A stretch of 64,000 nt of DNA, taken from NCBI GenBank assembly GCA_949358305.1, contig OX442317.1:15938491-16002490 (forward strand), written 5' to 3'. Each line of letters starts with the position of its first letter. Position 1 is the first letter of the stretch. Source of the DNA: Strigamia acuminata. Taxonomy: Eukaryota; Arthropoda; Chilopoda; Geophilomorpha; Linotaeniidae. This document shows positions 43,716 to 55,087 of the stretch, piece by piece. The notes under the pieces are model-generated. The model had not been told where the DNA came from. It did not search any database and saw only the letters and a program-made list of their open reading frames with translations. Position numbers and translations under genes: made by a program.

Positions 43716-46037
43716 ATGCAGATGGATTGGCGAGAGGTGAATGCTTTTATTTAAAATAAAAGTTTTTTTTTACTTATTAACATTTACCTGCCCTAAAGCC
43801 TATCCCGATAGCTGAATCTCCTGGATCACCGCTATTACAACAACTTGACTCCGATGCTGCCTGTGAGAATTGTGAAACGCATAAACAAAAAAATAATCTG
43901 TTAAAAGCAACAATTAACAAACTTCGAGAAAAAATAGGTAACATTTGTCCAAATAACTTTTTGTCAAATCGTAGAGTCGGTGGTACCATTATGTAAACTA
44001 AGCAACACGCTTAGAATGCTATCATTGGGATGAAAAAATGTGAGAAGCTTTAATATTTGGGACATCTGATTGTAGCAGGCATCCCAAGTAAGCACCCGTC
44101 AAAAGAATTAACACTTATTCCAGAAAATTGGTAGTGCCCAAAAAAAAATCATTTTTTTTCCTTTAATAAATTTTCTTTCCATTATGGACCTCAGAGTCCT
44201 GCCAAATAGATAGCACCAAATAACATGCACATTTATAATTTACACTTTTTTTTAGAGGAAATCACCAATGCACGATCAAATCATTCTGTATTGGTTGACA
44301 TAAAAGATGATTCAAAGTTAAAATGCTCTAAAGGCGATGGCAAATTGGAATCTAAGCACAATGACAGCTTGGTGTTTAAGGACACTGTTGATGCTGCAGA
44401 TATTGATTCTGATTCTGATGACGGTGTCAAATTTGAATCCAATGATTGTATTAAAAGATCTTCTAGTGAAGTAATCAATTCCCTCAAATCTGTCAATACT
44501 GACAAAGAAGACAGTCATGAAAAGGTAACCAAATCAAACAAGATAACCAAACCAGACACGGCAATCGAGACAGTCATGGCAACCAAACCCCATAAGATAA
44601 TTAATTATAAAACAATCATGAAAAAAAAGTAACAAATCAGGCAAGTTAATCAAATCAGACAGGATAATCAATTAAACAATTACCGGTGATGTATTTAGGG
44701 CGCGACACGCCTAGAAACGGCATTGTTTTTCGCGCCTAGCAATCTGTATTACATTGTTTGCAATTGCTAAACGCGACATGTTGTCCCTGTAGTGTTCCAG
44801 AATAACGCGGCGCAAAACGTTTGAATAATTTGGCACTACAAGGGCTAATAAAAGGGCGGTAAATTGGCATAACATTCTCTTTCCCGCCTCTATTCCAAGT
44901 GTAAACACGTACAGAATGATGACACATTTTGCTTTGAAAAGATTTTGAATGTGCCTCATGTTGCTTACAACGAATTGAACCGTTTCTTTCCACTCTGCAA
45001 AGTCGCCAGGCGAGATCGCTAGTGGGAAATTTTGGCGGTATGCAACTTTTGCGCGAATTTTATAAAAACCATGTGTTAAATTTTTTAATTTCTTACTTAC
45101 GTGTGTAGTATAACGAGGATAATTAACGTAAGGACGTTTATAGACTCTTAGTTAAGTTCAGGATGTTTACACATTATTTTTGGACAAAGTAGACCTAGTC
45201 GCATAAAATGTATGTTTATAGGGGCTGTTTTATGTTTATGACGCAACGCACAAAATTGCGTACGCTTCCCGAAACGCAACGTCGCGCTACGAAATCGCAT
45301 ACGCATCCTGAAACGCGATCTCTCGCTTTGCTATGTTGCGCCCAGTACAACGACCCCAATTACCAGTGTAGTTTGTTGTTAGATAACATGTTTCAATACA
45401 GATAAATCTTGTATCTGAGACCAACACTTTAGGTGCTATCCATGGTAATATTCCTTCAATACCACATGTTATCGTAGAGATCAATATAATATTAACTCTT
45501 GAATGAATATAAAGTCAAACTGCGGCATTTGTAAAAAAACTTCATTTCTTTTTGAATAATAGTATCCATTTTATTATGCAAAAAATTTAATTTGTAGGAA
45601 CTTGTTCACATCGGGCATGATGTATACATAGACCAGAAAAAGCTATCTCGTTGTGACTATGATAAAAACAGACCAACTCTATATGTAATTTCATTGCTGA
45701 AACTGGTATTTTCCGAAGAAGAATTACAAAATTCAGTTCTTTCAAAAAGATGTAAAGCTTGGAAATCGAGTACACTAAATAATTCCAACCAACAATTATC
45801 TGTTTTAGATGAAAACAAATTAAACGTTATTATCGGTAAGTAACTATAATCTTTGTTATCAAAAAAAAATTAATATATACGATTACAGAATACACATTAC
45901 AAGTTTGCACTGCAATATCGGCATCGTCAGTACAACAACTCAGAAAATCACTCGCCCCTTATATGAGCAAACTACAGAATCAAGGTGCAAAAGCAAGAGT
46001 TGCCAAAACTCGAATACGCCCCAACAAGCATATTTAA
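43716..46037 (+). CDS. BEN-domain protein, five exons (271 aa)
   Basis: Exons: 43716-43736, 43799-43937, 44256-44524, 45598-45835, 45889-46037. All introns are GT..AG, the phases match throughout, and the frame closes at TAA 46035-46037. The start MQMDWRE is the first ATG in frame after a stop. Exon 2 encodes a short coiled coil (CENCETHKQKNNLLKATINKLREKI), exon 3 an acidic Ser/Asp-rich linker, and exons 4-5 the BEN domain (ELVHIGHDVYIDQKKL.., RPTLYVISLLKLVFSEEEL, LDENKLNVII..). BEN domains bind DNA or chromatin, and the coiled-coil plus C-terminal BEN layout is typical of insect transcriptional repressors and insulator factors, so a nuclear regulatory role is likely. Which family member it is cannot be told. 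The third intron is 1073 bp. A MITE lies upstream and a gypsy element 250 bp downstream in opposite orientation. Confidence 0.8.
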
Positions 46038-46289
46038 ATCTGAAGAATCATAGTGTTTCTTGGAGATAATCTCACCCTCTACCACACTTGAACAGGGAAC
46101 AACAATTACAGGGGAATATATTATAGGTCCTTCTGTTTGCTGTTTTGAGTTTATCTTTCAAGTGACATAAAAATCAATCTGGATTCGATAACATCAGCTT
46201 GTTCACATCTCATGAATATAATATGTAATCAATTATCTTGCCTCAACTAAGACATTGAAAAAATAATTCAATATACTTGTTGTAAAATC

Positions 46290-46537
46290 TGTAAAGTTAT
46301 TGTTTCTCTCTCAAAAACTTGTTGAAAACTGTTAAAATAACTGTTGCCAAAATGGCCACACAACCAGTCAGTTCTCTAGATTTAACAGGAATGCTTTATT
46401 TTACAAAGAATATACAAAAATGGTTTTTAATCTTTTAATCTTTTCAACTCGATGTTCACATTCCTCGCGTTGGCGCGCGCGTCTTGTTGACGATCCTGTC
46501 GCCCCCTGGTGTTGTCTTTCTGCACCGCGCCTTTACA
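46290..46537 (-). repeat. Gypsy-1 3' LTR
   Basis: 248 bp, TGTAAAG..CTTTACA. Confidence 0.93.
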
Positions 46538-46557
46538 CTCCACACTCGACCATCCGA

Positions 46558-49500
46558 CTACTCGAGTCGGTCCTCCGACTCGTCTTGGCTCTCGTCCTCG
46601 CTCGCGTTGTCGGCATCGTCGGTGATTTCCCACCGCTTTATTTGGTCCGTTGGCGCCGTGACACGGTATCGAGGCGGGTCCTCGAAGCTCTGGACCTCAT
46701 ACACCGTGTCGGAGATCTTGCGCCCGATTTGCAACGGCCCCCGATATAGTGCTGACAATTTCCCCGCCGCCCCTTGCGCCGCGAGTGCCTTTCGCCGCAC
46801 AACGACCACGTCCCCCTCTTTGAACATTTTATTCGGCCCCCGATGCCGATCAAAAGCTTTCTTTTGACGCACTTGCGCCGCTGTGAGCGCATCGTGCGCC
46901 TCGTCTCGTGTCCGCTCAAAGTCTGCCTCTTCTTCGTCGTTATCTTCGATCGCGACCGCTGCCAATCTTGGTTCAATGACGGTTCGTGGTTGGAATCCGT
47001 AGAGCACCTCCATCGGTGTCTTCCCGGTGCTCCTGCTCGTTCTCGAATTTATTGCGACCTCGATCTGGTTTAAATGCGTCGCCCAGTCACTCCCATCCGC
47101 TTTCACCACGCAGCTCGCCATCATTGGCACCAGTGTTCTGTTTGTCCGCTCAACTTGCCCGTTGGCCCTTGGATTTTCGGTGGAGGTCAGGACATGTCCC
47201 ACCCCCAATTCGTTACACAATTCGGCGAACTCGTTATTCTTAAATGCGGTTCCCCTATCGGTGATGACTCGCGTGGGGACCCACATCCGCATACACAGCT
47301 CTCTCAATTTTCGGCAAGTTTCTTTCGCGCTTGTCGATTTTGTTGCCCTCAAAAATGTCACCTTCGAGTAATTGCACACTGCCACCAGCACATATTTGTA
47401 ACCCCCGCTCTTTGGGAATGGCCCCACGTGGTCCAGGTGGACCGTGTGCCACGGCACTTTCTCTCGAATTATCACGTTCAGTGCCCCTGGTCGCCGTCCC
47501 CCTGGCTCCTTGTAAATCAAACACTTGACGCAGGACCCAATAATGGCTTTCACAAATTTCCGCATTCTCGGGAACCAAAATCTTTTAAGAATCGCATCCA
47601 TGGTCCCCTCTTTCGCCGGGTGCCCGTGTGACTCATGCACTTCTCTCGTTATTTGCCGCTGTATCCCTTTTGGTACGTAAATTCGTTTTCGCTTCTTTTC
47701 CCCCTTTCTTCTCAAAATATGGCATACGTGTCCATTTTTGAGTGTGAACTGCCGTATTTTATTCTGCATTCGCTCGGTCAACCCCTCGTTATTATTTTGC
47801 AATAAAGCGTCTCTAATTTCCCTGCACTCGATGTCGCTCATCTGCGCCGCTTCCAGCCAGTCCCCGCCCATTAATCTGATCTCGTTCACTCGAAATCGAC
47901 TCATCACTTCATTTTCCTCAATTTCTGGCTGTTGACGCGGTTCAGCATTTCTGCTGAGCGCGTCGACGTGGCTCATTAGCAGCCCCGGCCGATGCACGGT
48001 TCTAAAATCGTACTCGGACAATTGCAGTACCCATCTGCCGATGCGGGGGGTCAGCTCCTTCTTTTTCAACCCATATCTAACCGCCTCGCAGTCGGTAACA
48101 ATCACAAACTCTCCCCCGTACACATACATCCGAAATTGCTGCACCGCCCACACCACCGCTAGCAATTCTAATTCTGTGGAGTGGTACCGTTGCTCACAGT
48201 CTGTCGTCGTTCGGCTCGCGTATAATACTGGGTGTAATATTCCTTTCTCGTCCCCCTGCATCAGTATTGCCCCCAGCCCCTCCTGCGACGCGTCTGTGTG
48301 TATCTCGCATGGGCGCGTGTTGTCAAACACCTTTAACACCGGTGCTGACACTAACTCCCCAATCAAGTTCCTAAATGCCGCTTCACACTCCTTTTTCCAT
48401 ATAAAAGGCTCATTCTTGCGTGTTAAGTTTGTCAACGGCCTGCACTTGACTGCATAGCCCGCCACAAATCGCCTAAAATAACCACACAATCCCAAAAAGC
48501 TCCTAACTCCCCTTACATCTACTGGCGTCGGGAAATTTCTAATGGCGCTTGTTTTCTCTAACCCTGGCCGTAACCCCTCCGCCGTCAAACGTAGCCCCAA
48601 AAAATTCACTTCACCGCACAAAAAATGACACTTGCTTAATTTTAATGTTAATTTCGATTTTCTCATTTCAATCAATAAAGCTCTCATTTTTAGAAACAAC
48701 TCATCAACACTTTTAGCCCCTTGTAACAAATCATCCATATAACGTCTCATTATCTCTCTCGGAAGATGGCCAAACGCCATTTCCATCATGCGGTTAAAAA
48801 CAAACGGCGCGTTTACAAGCCCAAATGGCATTCGAGTAAACTGCCACTTGTTTGACATTGTTGAAAATGCCGTCTTTTCCTGTGCGCCCTCTGTTAATTC
48901 TACTTGATAATATCCCGCGGCTAAGTCAAACACAGAAAAAATCACCCAATCATGCGTGCCGTCAAAAATCTCCTCAATTCTCGGGCAAGGAAAATGTTCC
49001 TTGACCGTCGCTTCATTTAGGCATCGAAAATCAATACAGATTCGCATCTCCCCGCTCTTTTTCCGCACCACAACTATCGGACTATTAAAAGCACTATTTG
49101 ATTTTCTTATAAACCCTGCCCCCTCTAACTCTCGGATCATTTCGTCAATCTCCCGCTGCTGCGCCGCTGAGTAAGGGTATCGCCTCAAATTTACCGCCCT
49201 ATCCGTCGTTAATTCAATATCCATTTTTAAATTTTTGAATTTTCCTACTTCTAACAAATTTGTTGCAAAACAGTCCCTAAACTCATTAACCAACCCGACT
49301 AATCTCAATTTGTTTTCTTCCGACACCCCCTCGCCCACTTTAAGATCGTGTAATGTAATAATAGACTCACCCCTCGATTCCCTCGATTCCACTCGCTTCA
49401 CTTCGCTGCATTGCAACGACGGTGCGTCGTCAATCGTTTCAACGTGTCCCAATTTCTTCCCTTTTCGCACTTGAATCATCGTCGCCCCCCGGTTCACTAC

Positions 49501-51237
49501 TGGTATTCTCATTCGTCCTTTCTCCACGCTCGTTACTCCTTCCAACACCTCAAGTCGATCAAAGTTCGAGAGTTCGTTGCACAAATAAACAGCTCCGTCG
49601 TCGCCTTGCACTCTCATTTCAATAAAATTTATCGAATGTGCTTCGATTATCGTCTCTTCACTCGTCACTAACGCCCTCGGTTTCGTTCGCACCTCCGGTT
49701 CGATGCGTCGAAGTCCTCCGTTGATCGTCGTCGTGTCGCAAAACGAAATTTTCCCGCTCTCCACCGTCATCTTCACGCCTTGATGCTCCAAAAATGGCTG
49801 CCCCACCCAAATATCCGTCGACATCACCTCGTCGTCAACAACATGGAATAGTACCGCATCCACCGTCACGCCGTCCGCTTCCACGCGATATTTCGTGCGG
49901 CCCAAATAGATTTGTTCATCTTGGTTGAGCCCGTAGTTAAATCCACGTATTTTGTACGCAAATTTCGGCTCGTCAATTCCCGCCTGCCCCGCGAACGTTT
50001 TACTGACTAAACACAACTCACTTTGCGTGTCGATGCCTGCCGTGCACGAACGTCCCGCGACCGTCAGTATTGTTGCAAATTTCGGGATCATGGCTTCTCC
50101 TACGATCTTCTTGATTGCGTGCGTCTTCACCTCCTTCGGTCTTGTCAATTTTCGCTCGCGTTTCGGCTCCGGACACTTGTTGGCGTAATGCCCGCTCGCA
50201 TCACAGTTGAAGCACTTGACTTTTGGGCAATTTGCAGAAATGTGCCCCGCTTCCTTACACCCAAAACACCGGGCCTCGCCTGTGCACTCGTTGGCACGGT
50301 GCCCCTCCTCTCCACATTTAAAACAGGCCGTGTGTGATTTTCGCACACTCACTTTCTCCCTCGGCACGACCAGTTTTGGTTTAAATTCGCTTTTTATCTC
50401 ACTCTTCGCACTCACATATCTCGACTCAATTGTCTTCACATCTCGAATGATCTCGCCGATACTGCTATATGATTTCAAATAAATCGCGCTCATTACCGTC
50501 TTGTTTCTGAGTCCGTCCACGATGTAATCACGCGCCTCCGCCAAATTCAGCTTCAATTTGCCACACACTGCCCACTTCCGATGCACGTACGCTTCGACCG
50601 TATCGTCGGGTTTCTGCGGCGCCTGCATCATGGCTTGCTTTTCAGCAAGGGTTAATTCCTGGTCAGGAAAGTCACGCACAAAACACCGGGCCCAATCGCG
50701 ATACTGGCGCTCCAATTCGCCCGTGTTTTCTTGCCAAACCTTGGCCGCTCCTTCCAGGGCCGCCGCTGCGTTCGTCACCTTCGTGGTATTCGTCCAGTGG
50801 TAGTCCTTCGCATATTCCTCGACTATCTGGAGCCATTCCGTCGTGGTCCTAGTCTGGTCTCGCTCGCCCGAAAATTTTGGCAGTTTCGGCGCCGTTCGCG
50901 TCTCGCGCCGCGAGTTTTCCAGCTGCATTTGCGCGATCAACAGCTGCACAGCCTTCTCGGTCCCCGTCGCATTTGGATCTGCCGTTTTCTGTACCTCTCG
51001 TATCTGTTGGTCGTCGTCCTCTTCCTCCTCGTCCTCCTCGTCGGCGACCGTCTCGCCTGCCGCCTTTCGCATCGCTCGCCACATCTCGACCGCCATCTCA
51101 GCTTTACGTTTTCGGAACGTTGTGAGCCCGAGTTTCTTCATCTCGGGGCGCATTTCTTCCGTTCTCAGGACCAACAAATTCTCAACTGTGGGTATTTCGC
51201 CCCTCGCAATCATCGCAAGTACCGCCGGGATGTCCAT
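46558..51237 (-). CDS. Gypsy-1 Gag-Pol polyprotein (1559 aa)
   Basis: Start MDIPAVLAMIARG. Gag spans about 1-300, with an acidic stretch (DEEDEEEEDDD, 66-76). Three CCHC knuckles follow: CFKCGEEGHRANEC (305), CFGCKEAGHISANC (324) and CFNCDASGHYANKC (342). The protease is at about 395-485, with active site GIDTQSE (D403; the usual DTG/DSG Gly is Gln) and the flap partner region DIWVGQPFL. Reverse transcriptase is at about 680-850 with FDLAAGYYQV and YMDD (833-836). RNase H is at about 960-1090 (IHTDASQEGLGA, TELELLAVVWA, DALSRN). The integrase has an HHCC zinc site (HESHGHPAKEG to CVKCLIYK) and a D-D-E core (VHLDHVGPF, ITDRGTAF, NGQVERTNR). Gag and Pol are fused in one frame. Probably competent, pending the protease question. 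Confidence 0.95.
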   Translation of the reverse strand: MDIPAVLAMIARGEIPTVENLLVLRTEEMRPEMKKLGLTTFRKRKAEMAVEMWRAMRKAAGETVADEEDEEEEDDDQQIREVQKTADPNATGTEKAVQLLIAQMQLENSRRETRTAPKLPKFSGERDQTRTTTEWLQIVEEYAKDYHWTNTTKVTNAAAALEGAAKVWQENTGELERQYRDWARCFVRDFPDQELTLAEKQAMMQAPQKPDDTVEAYVHRKWAVCGKLKLNLAEARDYIVDGLRNKTVMSAIYLKSYSSIGEIIRDVKTIESRYVSAKSEIKSEFKPKLVVPREKVSVRKSHTACFKCGEEGHRANECTGEARCFGCKEAGHISANCPKVKCFNCDASGHYANKCPEPKRERKLTRPKEVKTHAIKKIVGEAMIPKFATILTVAGRSCTAGIDTQSELCLVSKTFAGQAGIDEPKFAYKIRGFNYGLNQDEQIYLGRTKYRVEADGVTVDAVLFHVVDDEVMSTDIWVGQPFLEHQGVKMTVESGKISFCDTTTINGGLRRIEPEVRTKPRALVTSEETIIEAHSINFIEMRVQGDDGAVYLCNELSNFDRLEVLEGVTSVEKGRMRIPVVNRGATMIQVRKGKKLGHVETIDDAPSLQCSEVKRVESRESRGESIITLHDLKVGEGVSEENKLRLVGLVNEFRDCFATNLLEVGKFKNLKMDIELTTDRAVNLRRYPYSAAQQREIDEMIRELEGAGFIRKSNSAFNSPIVVVRKKSGEMRICIDFRCLNEATVKEHFPCPRIEEIFDGTHDWVIFSVFDLAAGYYQVELTEGAQEKTAFSTMSNKWQFTRMPFGLVNAPFVFNRMMEMAFGHLPREIMRRYMDDLLQGAKSVDELFLKMRALLIEMRKSKLTLKLSKCHFLCGEVNFLGLRLTAEGLRPGLEKTSAIRNFPTPVDVRGVRSFLGLCGYFRRFVAGYAVKCRPLTNLTRKNEPFIWKKECEAAFRNLIGELVSAPVLKVFDNTRPCEIHTDASQEGLGAILMQGDEKGILHPVLYASRTTTDCEQRYHSTELELLAVVWAVQQFRMYVYGGEFVIVTDCEAVRYGLKKKELTPRIGRWVLQLSEYDFRTVHRPGLLMSHVDALSRNAEPRQQPEIEENEVMSRFRVNEIRLMGGDWLEAAQMSDIECREIRDALLQNNNEGLTERMQNKIRQFTLKNGHVCHILRRKGEKKRKRIYVPKGIQRQITREVHESHGHPAKEGTMDAILKRFWFPRMRKFVKAIIGSCVKCLIYKEPGGRRPGALNVIIREKVPWHTVHLDHVGPFPKSGGYKYVLVAVCNYSKVTFLRATKSTSAKETCRKLRELCMRMWVPTRVITDRGTAFKNNEFAELCNELGVGHVLTSTENPRANGQVERTNRTLVPMMASCVVKADGSDWATHLNQIEVAINSRTSRSTGKTPMEVLYGFQPRTVIEPRLAAVAIEDNDEEEADFERTRDEAHDALTAAQVRQKKAFDRHRGPNKMFKEGDVVVVRRKALAAQGAAGKLSALYRGPLQIGRKISDTVYEVQSFEDPPRYRVTAPTDQIKRWEITDDADNASEDESQDESEDRLE

Positions 51238-51401
51238 CGTGATTTTTTTTGACGTTCAAAAAAACTTTTCGACCACGCGTCGCTGTTTCGCTCTTTTGTC
51301 TTGGTTTTAGGCCTCGCGCCGCTTTCACCACTCTCTGCTCACTCTGGATTCCGGTTCTGGTCACTTCACTTCTCGTTCTTTCAGTTCGCAATTTTGTTTA
51401 A

Positions 51402-51415
51402 CATCCCACTTCTGA
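51402..51415 (-). promoter_or_regulatory. Gypsy-1 primer-binding site
   Basis: The minus strand reads TCAGAAGTGGGATG immediately after the LTR. By recall it matches the complement of a tRNA-Leu 3' end (ATCCCACTTCTGA) but lacks the part facing CCA, so the assignment is tentative. Confidence 0.5.
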
Positions 51416-51663
51416 TGTAAAGTTATTGTTTCTCTCTCAAAAACTTGTTGAAAACTGTTAAAATAACTGTTGCCAAAATGGCCACACAACCAGTCAGTTC
51501 TCTAGATTTAACAGGAATGCTTTATTTTACAAAGAATATACAAAAATGGTTTTTAATCTTTTAATCTTTTCAACTCGATGTTCACATTCCTCGCGTTGGC
51601 GCGCGCGTCTTGTTGACGATCCTGTCGCCCCCTGGTGTTGTCTTTCTGCACCGCGCCTTTACA
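51416..51663 (-). repeat. Gypsy-1 5' LTR
   Basis: 248 bp, identical by eye to 46290-46537. Confidence 0.93.
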
Positions 51664-52648
51664 AATCGTTTTAATAGATAGCAGTTATAACACCCTGCTT
51701 GTTTCATATATTTAAAGTATAATAACCAATAATTAACTTTGTATAATCAATAAAAAAATAAACAATTGAAAAAAAACATGTTTTTATATGTAAATAAGTA
51801 CTACTGCGTTTACATACACATTTCGAATGAGGTGAAATATTATTCCATGGACACAACTGAGATGACAAGGATTAGTCGAGGAATGTGAATAATTTCTAGC
51901 AGAAAGTTGTTTAACCCTCCCCACACCAACCTAGGGTCAATTTTTAACTTCCAAAATGTTTTTATTTTTTTTCTAAAAAAATATTGGGATTTTCATTTTG
52001 AAATTTCATGTATTTTCATTTAACATCATAACAACAATAAAAAAAATAATAGATTTAAAAATCACAAATTTCTTTTTAACAAAATTCCTTTGTTTACTCA
52101 CTACTTTTGAATGCAATGTCAATTATTTTTGTCGCTCTTTTCGACAAATACCGAATTGCTTAATTTTTTTCAGAAACATGAAATACTCAGAGAATAAAAT
52201 CATTTTTACTCATTTTCGGCTTGGGATAAAAAATGACCAGGGTTGGGTGAGTAAGGGATTATTTTTAGGTTGGGACTACGAGGATTAATCCAAGTGGCAT
52301 TTCTTGACATTGGTTGTTACTGCTGCCATGTCAACATAATCCATAATATTTATAGTGTTTCCCCCTCGTTTGTATGACTTAGACGCTGTCATGAAAGGTC
52401 GTCCACAAAGCGAAATGTTGGCAAACCCAATCCCTAATGTTTGGCAGTACAGAGTTTTAAGAAGCAATAACTATGTAAGCTCATTAACAAAAAATTCCTT
52501 TGGGTAAAGTTTTTAAGTTTACCAAGTTACATAGAAAATCTATGAGTTTTAATGACATGAAGACATGTCGGACAAGGGTCGGATTATCGAAGAATTGGGC
52601 TAAGAGTTGGAATATTGAGACTCTGCTCTACTTTATAGCAATTGGTAT
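51664..52648. other. AT-rich, no confident gene; possible short coding remnant
   Basis: On the minus strand 52467-52285 reads ISLCGRPFMTASKSYKRGG..NIMDYVDMAAV and stops. It looks like the C-terminal end of a protein, but no start or splice context was found. I could not identify the family. The rest is AT-rich spacer. Confidence 0.3.
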
Positions 52649-53584
52649 TTAAATAGGATACGGGCGTTTTAGTCCTGTTTGATAGTTTTTATCAAATATT
52701 TGTATAATTTCTAAGATTACATCGTCAGGATCTAGTTCAAATGAACTCTTTACATTTTCGCGTACATTTTGTACTAACAGTTGGTGTACATTCAGCATTG
52801 GCTCTATGGATTGTTCACATTGTTTATATATATCGACAGGTAAGTCTACTTTATCAGGATGTATTTCTTGTATATTTTCAAGTATCAAATAAAAAATTAG
52901 GTAAGGTATTCTCTGCAGATGAGTGTCATCATTTAAAATATCTACTTCTTGCCACAGAAACCGTAAATAATCTAAGAATTCACTTTTGAATTCTCCTTCT
53001 ACGTGTTTTAGATATTTAGCATTTTTAAAAATTCCAACTGTATTTAATTCATTGCCACTAATAAAAATCACTGGCATTAATTGGTAAAATGCTAGCAGAG
53101 ATTTTGATTCCTTTTTACATCGGCTACAATAGAATACCAAGAGACCATTTAAATTGTTCAGATTAAATTTTATCTCAGATCCTGTATTATCTATGTTTGT
53201 AACAACGACTTTCCCATGTTTATTATATAAATTGTTTTCCTTTGTATCTATTACAAAACGTGTTGGAACTTTTGTATTCTTTCTTGATTTTCCTAATGTG
53301 AGCATGGATGGTTTATTGCCTATTTCCACCAAACCCACCTGCTGCATATCTTGTAACATTTTAATAAATATGGATCTCTGATTCACACCGAAAGAATAGA
53401 ATTTTAAGTTCTTTTCAATATCTTTGGGTATTTCTTCATCTGTGGCAGTCCCTTGTTCCTCTTGACATTGTGATGGTTGAAACAAAGTATAATAATTTGT
53501 ATCAAGCAAATTCTGCGCAGCTAAATATGTATCATGAACCTTTTTACTTTGCCGGGAATTTAGTTTTATATTTTTTATTTCCAT
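52649..53584 (-). CDS. Unrecognised protein, 311 aa
   Basis: An uninterrupted ATG-to-stop frame, MEIKNIKLNSRQSKK.. to ..KRPYPI, AT-rich in codon use. It has one Cys pair (YCSRCKKE, about residue 155) and an alternation of hydrophobic and acidic segments, without a signal peptide or clear membrane span. It is on the same strand as the two broken ORFs to its right, and they may belong to one set. I do not recognise it. Being intronless in a compact cluster would fit an integrated DNA virus or large transposon, but no hallmark gene (polymerase, capsid, terminase, integrase) is identifiable. Confidence 0.55.
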   Translation of the reverse strand: MEIKNIKLNSRQSKKVHDTYLAAQNLLDTNYYTLFQPSQCQEEQGTATDEEIPKDIEKNLKFYSFGVNQRSIFIKMLQDMQQVGLVEIGNKPSMLTLGKSRKNTKVPTRFVIDTKENNLYNKHGKVVVTNIDNTGSEIKFNLNNLNGLLVFYCSRCKKESKSLLAFYQLMPVIFISGNELNTVGIFKNAKYLKHVEGEFKSEFLDYLRFLWQEVDILNDDTHLQRIPYLIFYLILENIQEIHPDKVDLPVDIYKQCEQSIEPMLNVHQLLVQNVRENVKSSFELDPDDVILEIIQIFDKNYQTGLKRPYPI

Positions 53585-54081
53585 TTTTATATTCCAGTAT
53601 TTTAAACAAAGCTATATGTATTAGTTTAATTTTCTTTTTTTAATTATAGTGTACTTTTTTTAACAATAAAAATACGCTGCCGGTGTACATACGTAAATCC
53701 TTAGGTATATATGTATGATAAAAACATCACACAATTATGTTTTTTTTTGTTACATTAAAACACATATATAAAATGGGCTAAAAAATTGCATAAAATTGAA
53801 AAAACTTACATGCGGGTTTTCTTTAGTAAAGTATCCGCTCATAAACAATTAAACATGTTTAAATTAGATTACTATATGTGACAGCAACAGAACAGAAATC
53901 TGCGACAAAACATCTTTGTTTTGCTTTATTCTTTGTTTGCTTTATTCTTTGTTTTGCTTTATTCTTCATAGTATTTCCGTAATAGCAACCCATTTTATTG
54001 TTTACGCACACAAAATTAATAATGAATTTTAATACGTATGAAATATCATTTTTCTTGTCTTAATCTTTTTTTTTACCAATC
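53585..54081. other. AT-rich spacer
   Basis: T-rich with a short direct repeat (TTTGTTTTGCTTTATTC, 53929 and 53951). No frame seen. Confidence 0.5.
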
Positions 54082-55087
54082 ATTTCATTTCACGAAAAGA
54101 TATGCTTAAATCGAGTTTCTTAAAACAAAAACATATTTAAAATTATCACAAACAAACCGATGAATATAATAATAATGTAGGTTTCTGTGATGATAAATGT
54201 AGTTTGATTGATTTTAGAGTGGCGCGTACAAACACATTTTGAGTCTGTTAGCGCGTCTGTTCTCATACTGATAGCTTAACTCGCCGCCACTTTTCATAAG
54301 AGTGTCGTCTAAATTTGGCATCTCATAATTTAATGCATTTTCAAAATTGCTCATGTCAGCTCTTACGAAATCAACCAAGTCAACTGATTCGTTGATAACC
54401 AAAACGTCGCCGCGGCATATATCCGCAGTCGAAATAAGTCCTAAACCTTCGATCCATTGAACATTGCTGGCGTATTGTCGGTAGACAACATTACCGTGTT
54501 TAATGATAGACGGGATACAGCAGCTAGCAATGTGTAATCCAGATGCAGAGTAAACGTTGTCTATTCGCCTTTTGTCCTCGTAGTATGAAACAAAACCCAT
54601 CTGTCTACTTACAATTAATTGCCGCATTCCGGCGACGTAAGTAAGCATCAACGAATTAAAATGTTGAAGTTTTTCTGAATTCAAGCATTGAATTTTTGTT
54701 TTGTCACAAGGAGTTTTAAAATCTGCTCGTGTGAACATGATTTTTGCGTGTAAATTCTCATTCATGCTAGCTAATTCAGCTTCTGTGGGAAATGCGCTGC
54801 GCATTTGACGGCACTCTAACCAAATTGATTTATCGTCCAATAACACGATATTCTCTGCTGTTCTAATGTAATGTGACAAAGCTGCTGTGGGATTAATCAA
54901 ATTGCTGATTAACAGTAAATCGGCCTCGTAAGTCGCTTCCAGGTATGAACTTACTGGAGTGTCCTCATCGTCGCAAAGTATTTGTTCCAGTCTTTTAAAT
55001 TCTCGTTTGGTTTTCGTATAAGATGTAAACTGATCGTGTAAGTGTTTGAAATATGAATAGATGTACGGATTTAAGGTATAGAAAGTT
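54082..55087. repeat. Left arm of a 1-kb inverted repeat
   Basis: ATTTCATTTCACGAAAAG.. through ..CTTAAGGTATAGAAAGTTT-type sequence is matched in reverse complement by 56851-57857 with only a few substitutions (four amino-acid differences visible across about 290 codons). The spacer is 1.76 kb. It covers the 3' part of the ORF at 54214-55248 plus 130 bp beyond its stop. Confidence 0.9.

Larger units (their letters stand above)
46290..51663 (-). mobile_element. Gypsy-1: intact Ty3/gypsy element, recent insertion
   Basis: LTRs at 46290-46537 and 51416-51663 are both 248 bp and look identical by eye, with 7-bp inverted ends TGTAAAG/CTTTACA. The 4-bp target duplication AATC is at 46286-46289 and 51664-51667. 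The primer site TCAGAAGTGGGATG adjoins the 5' LTR and resembles the 3' end of tRNA-Leu(CAA) minus the terminal bases. One uninterrupted Gag-Pol frame fills the interior. There is no env-like ORF. All enzyme domains are present. Confidence 0.93.

Noticed and set aside
46774-51310. Plus-strand frames opposite gypsy-1
   Set aside because: Shadows of the minus-strand polyprotein.
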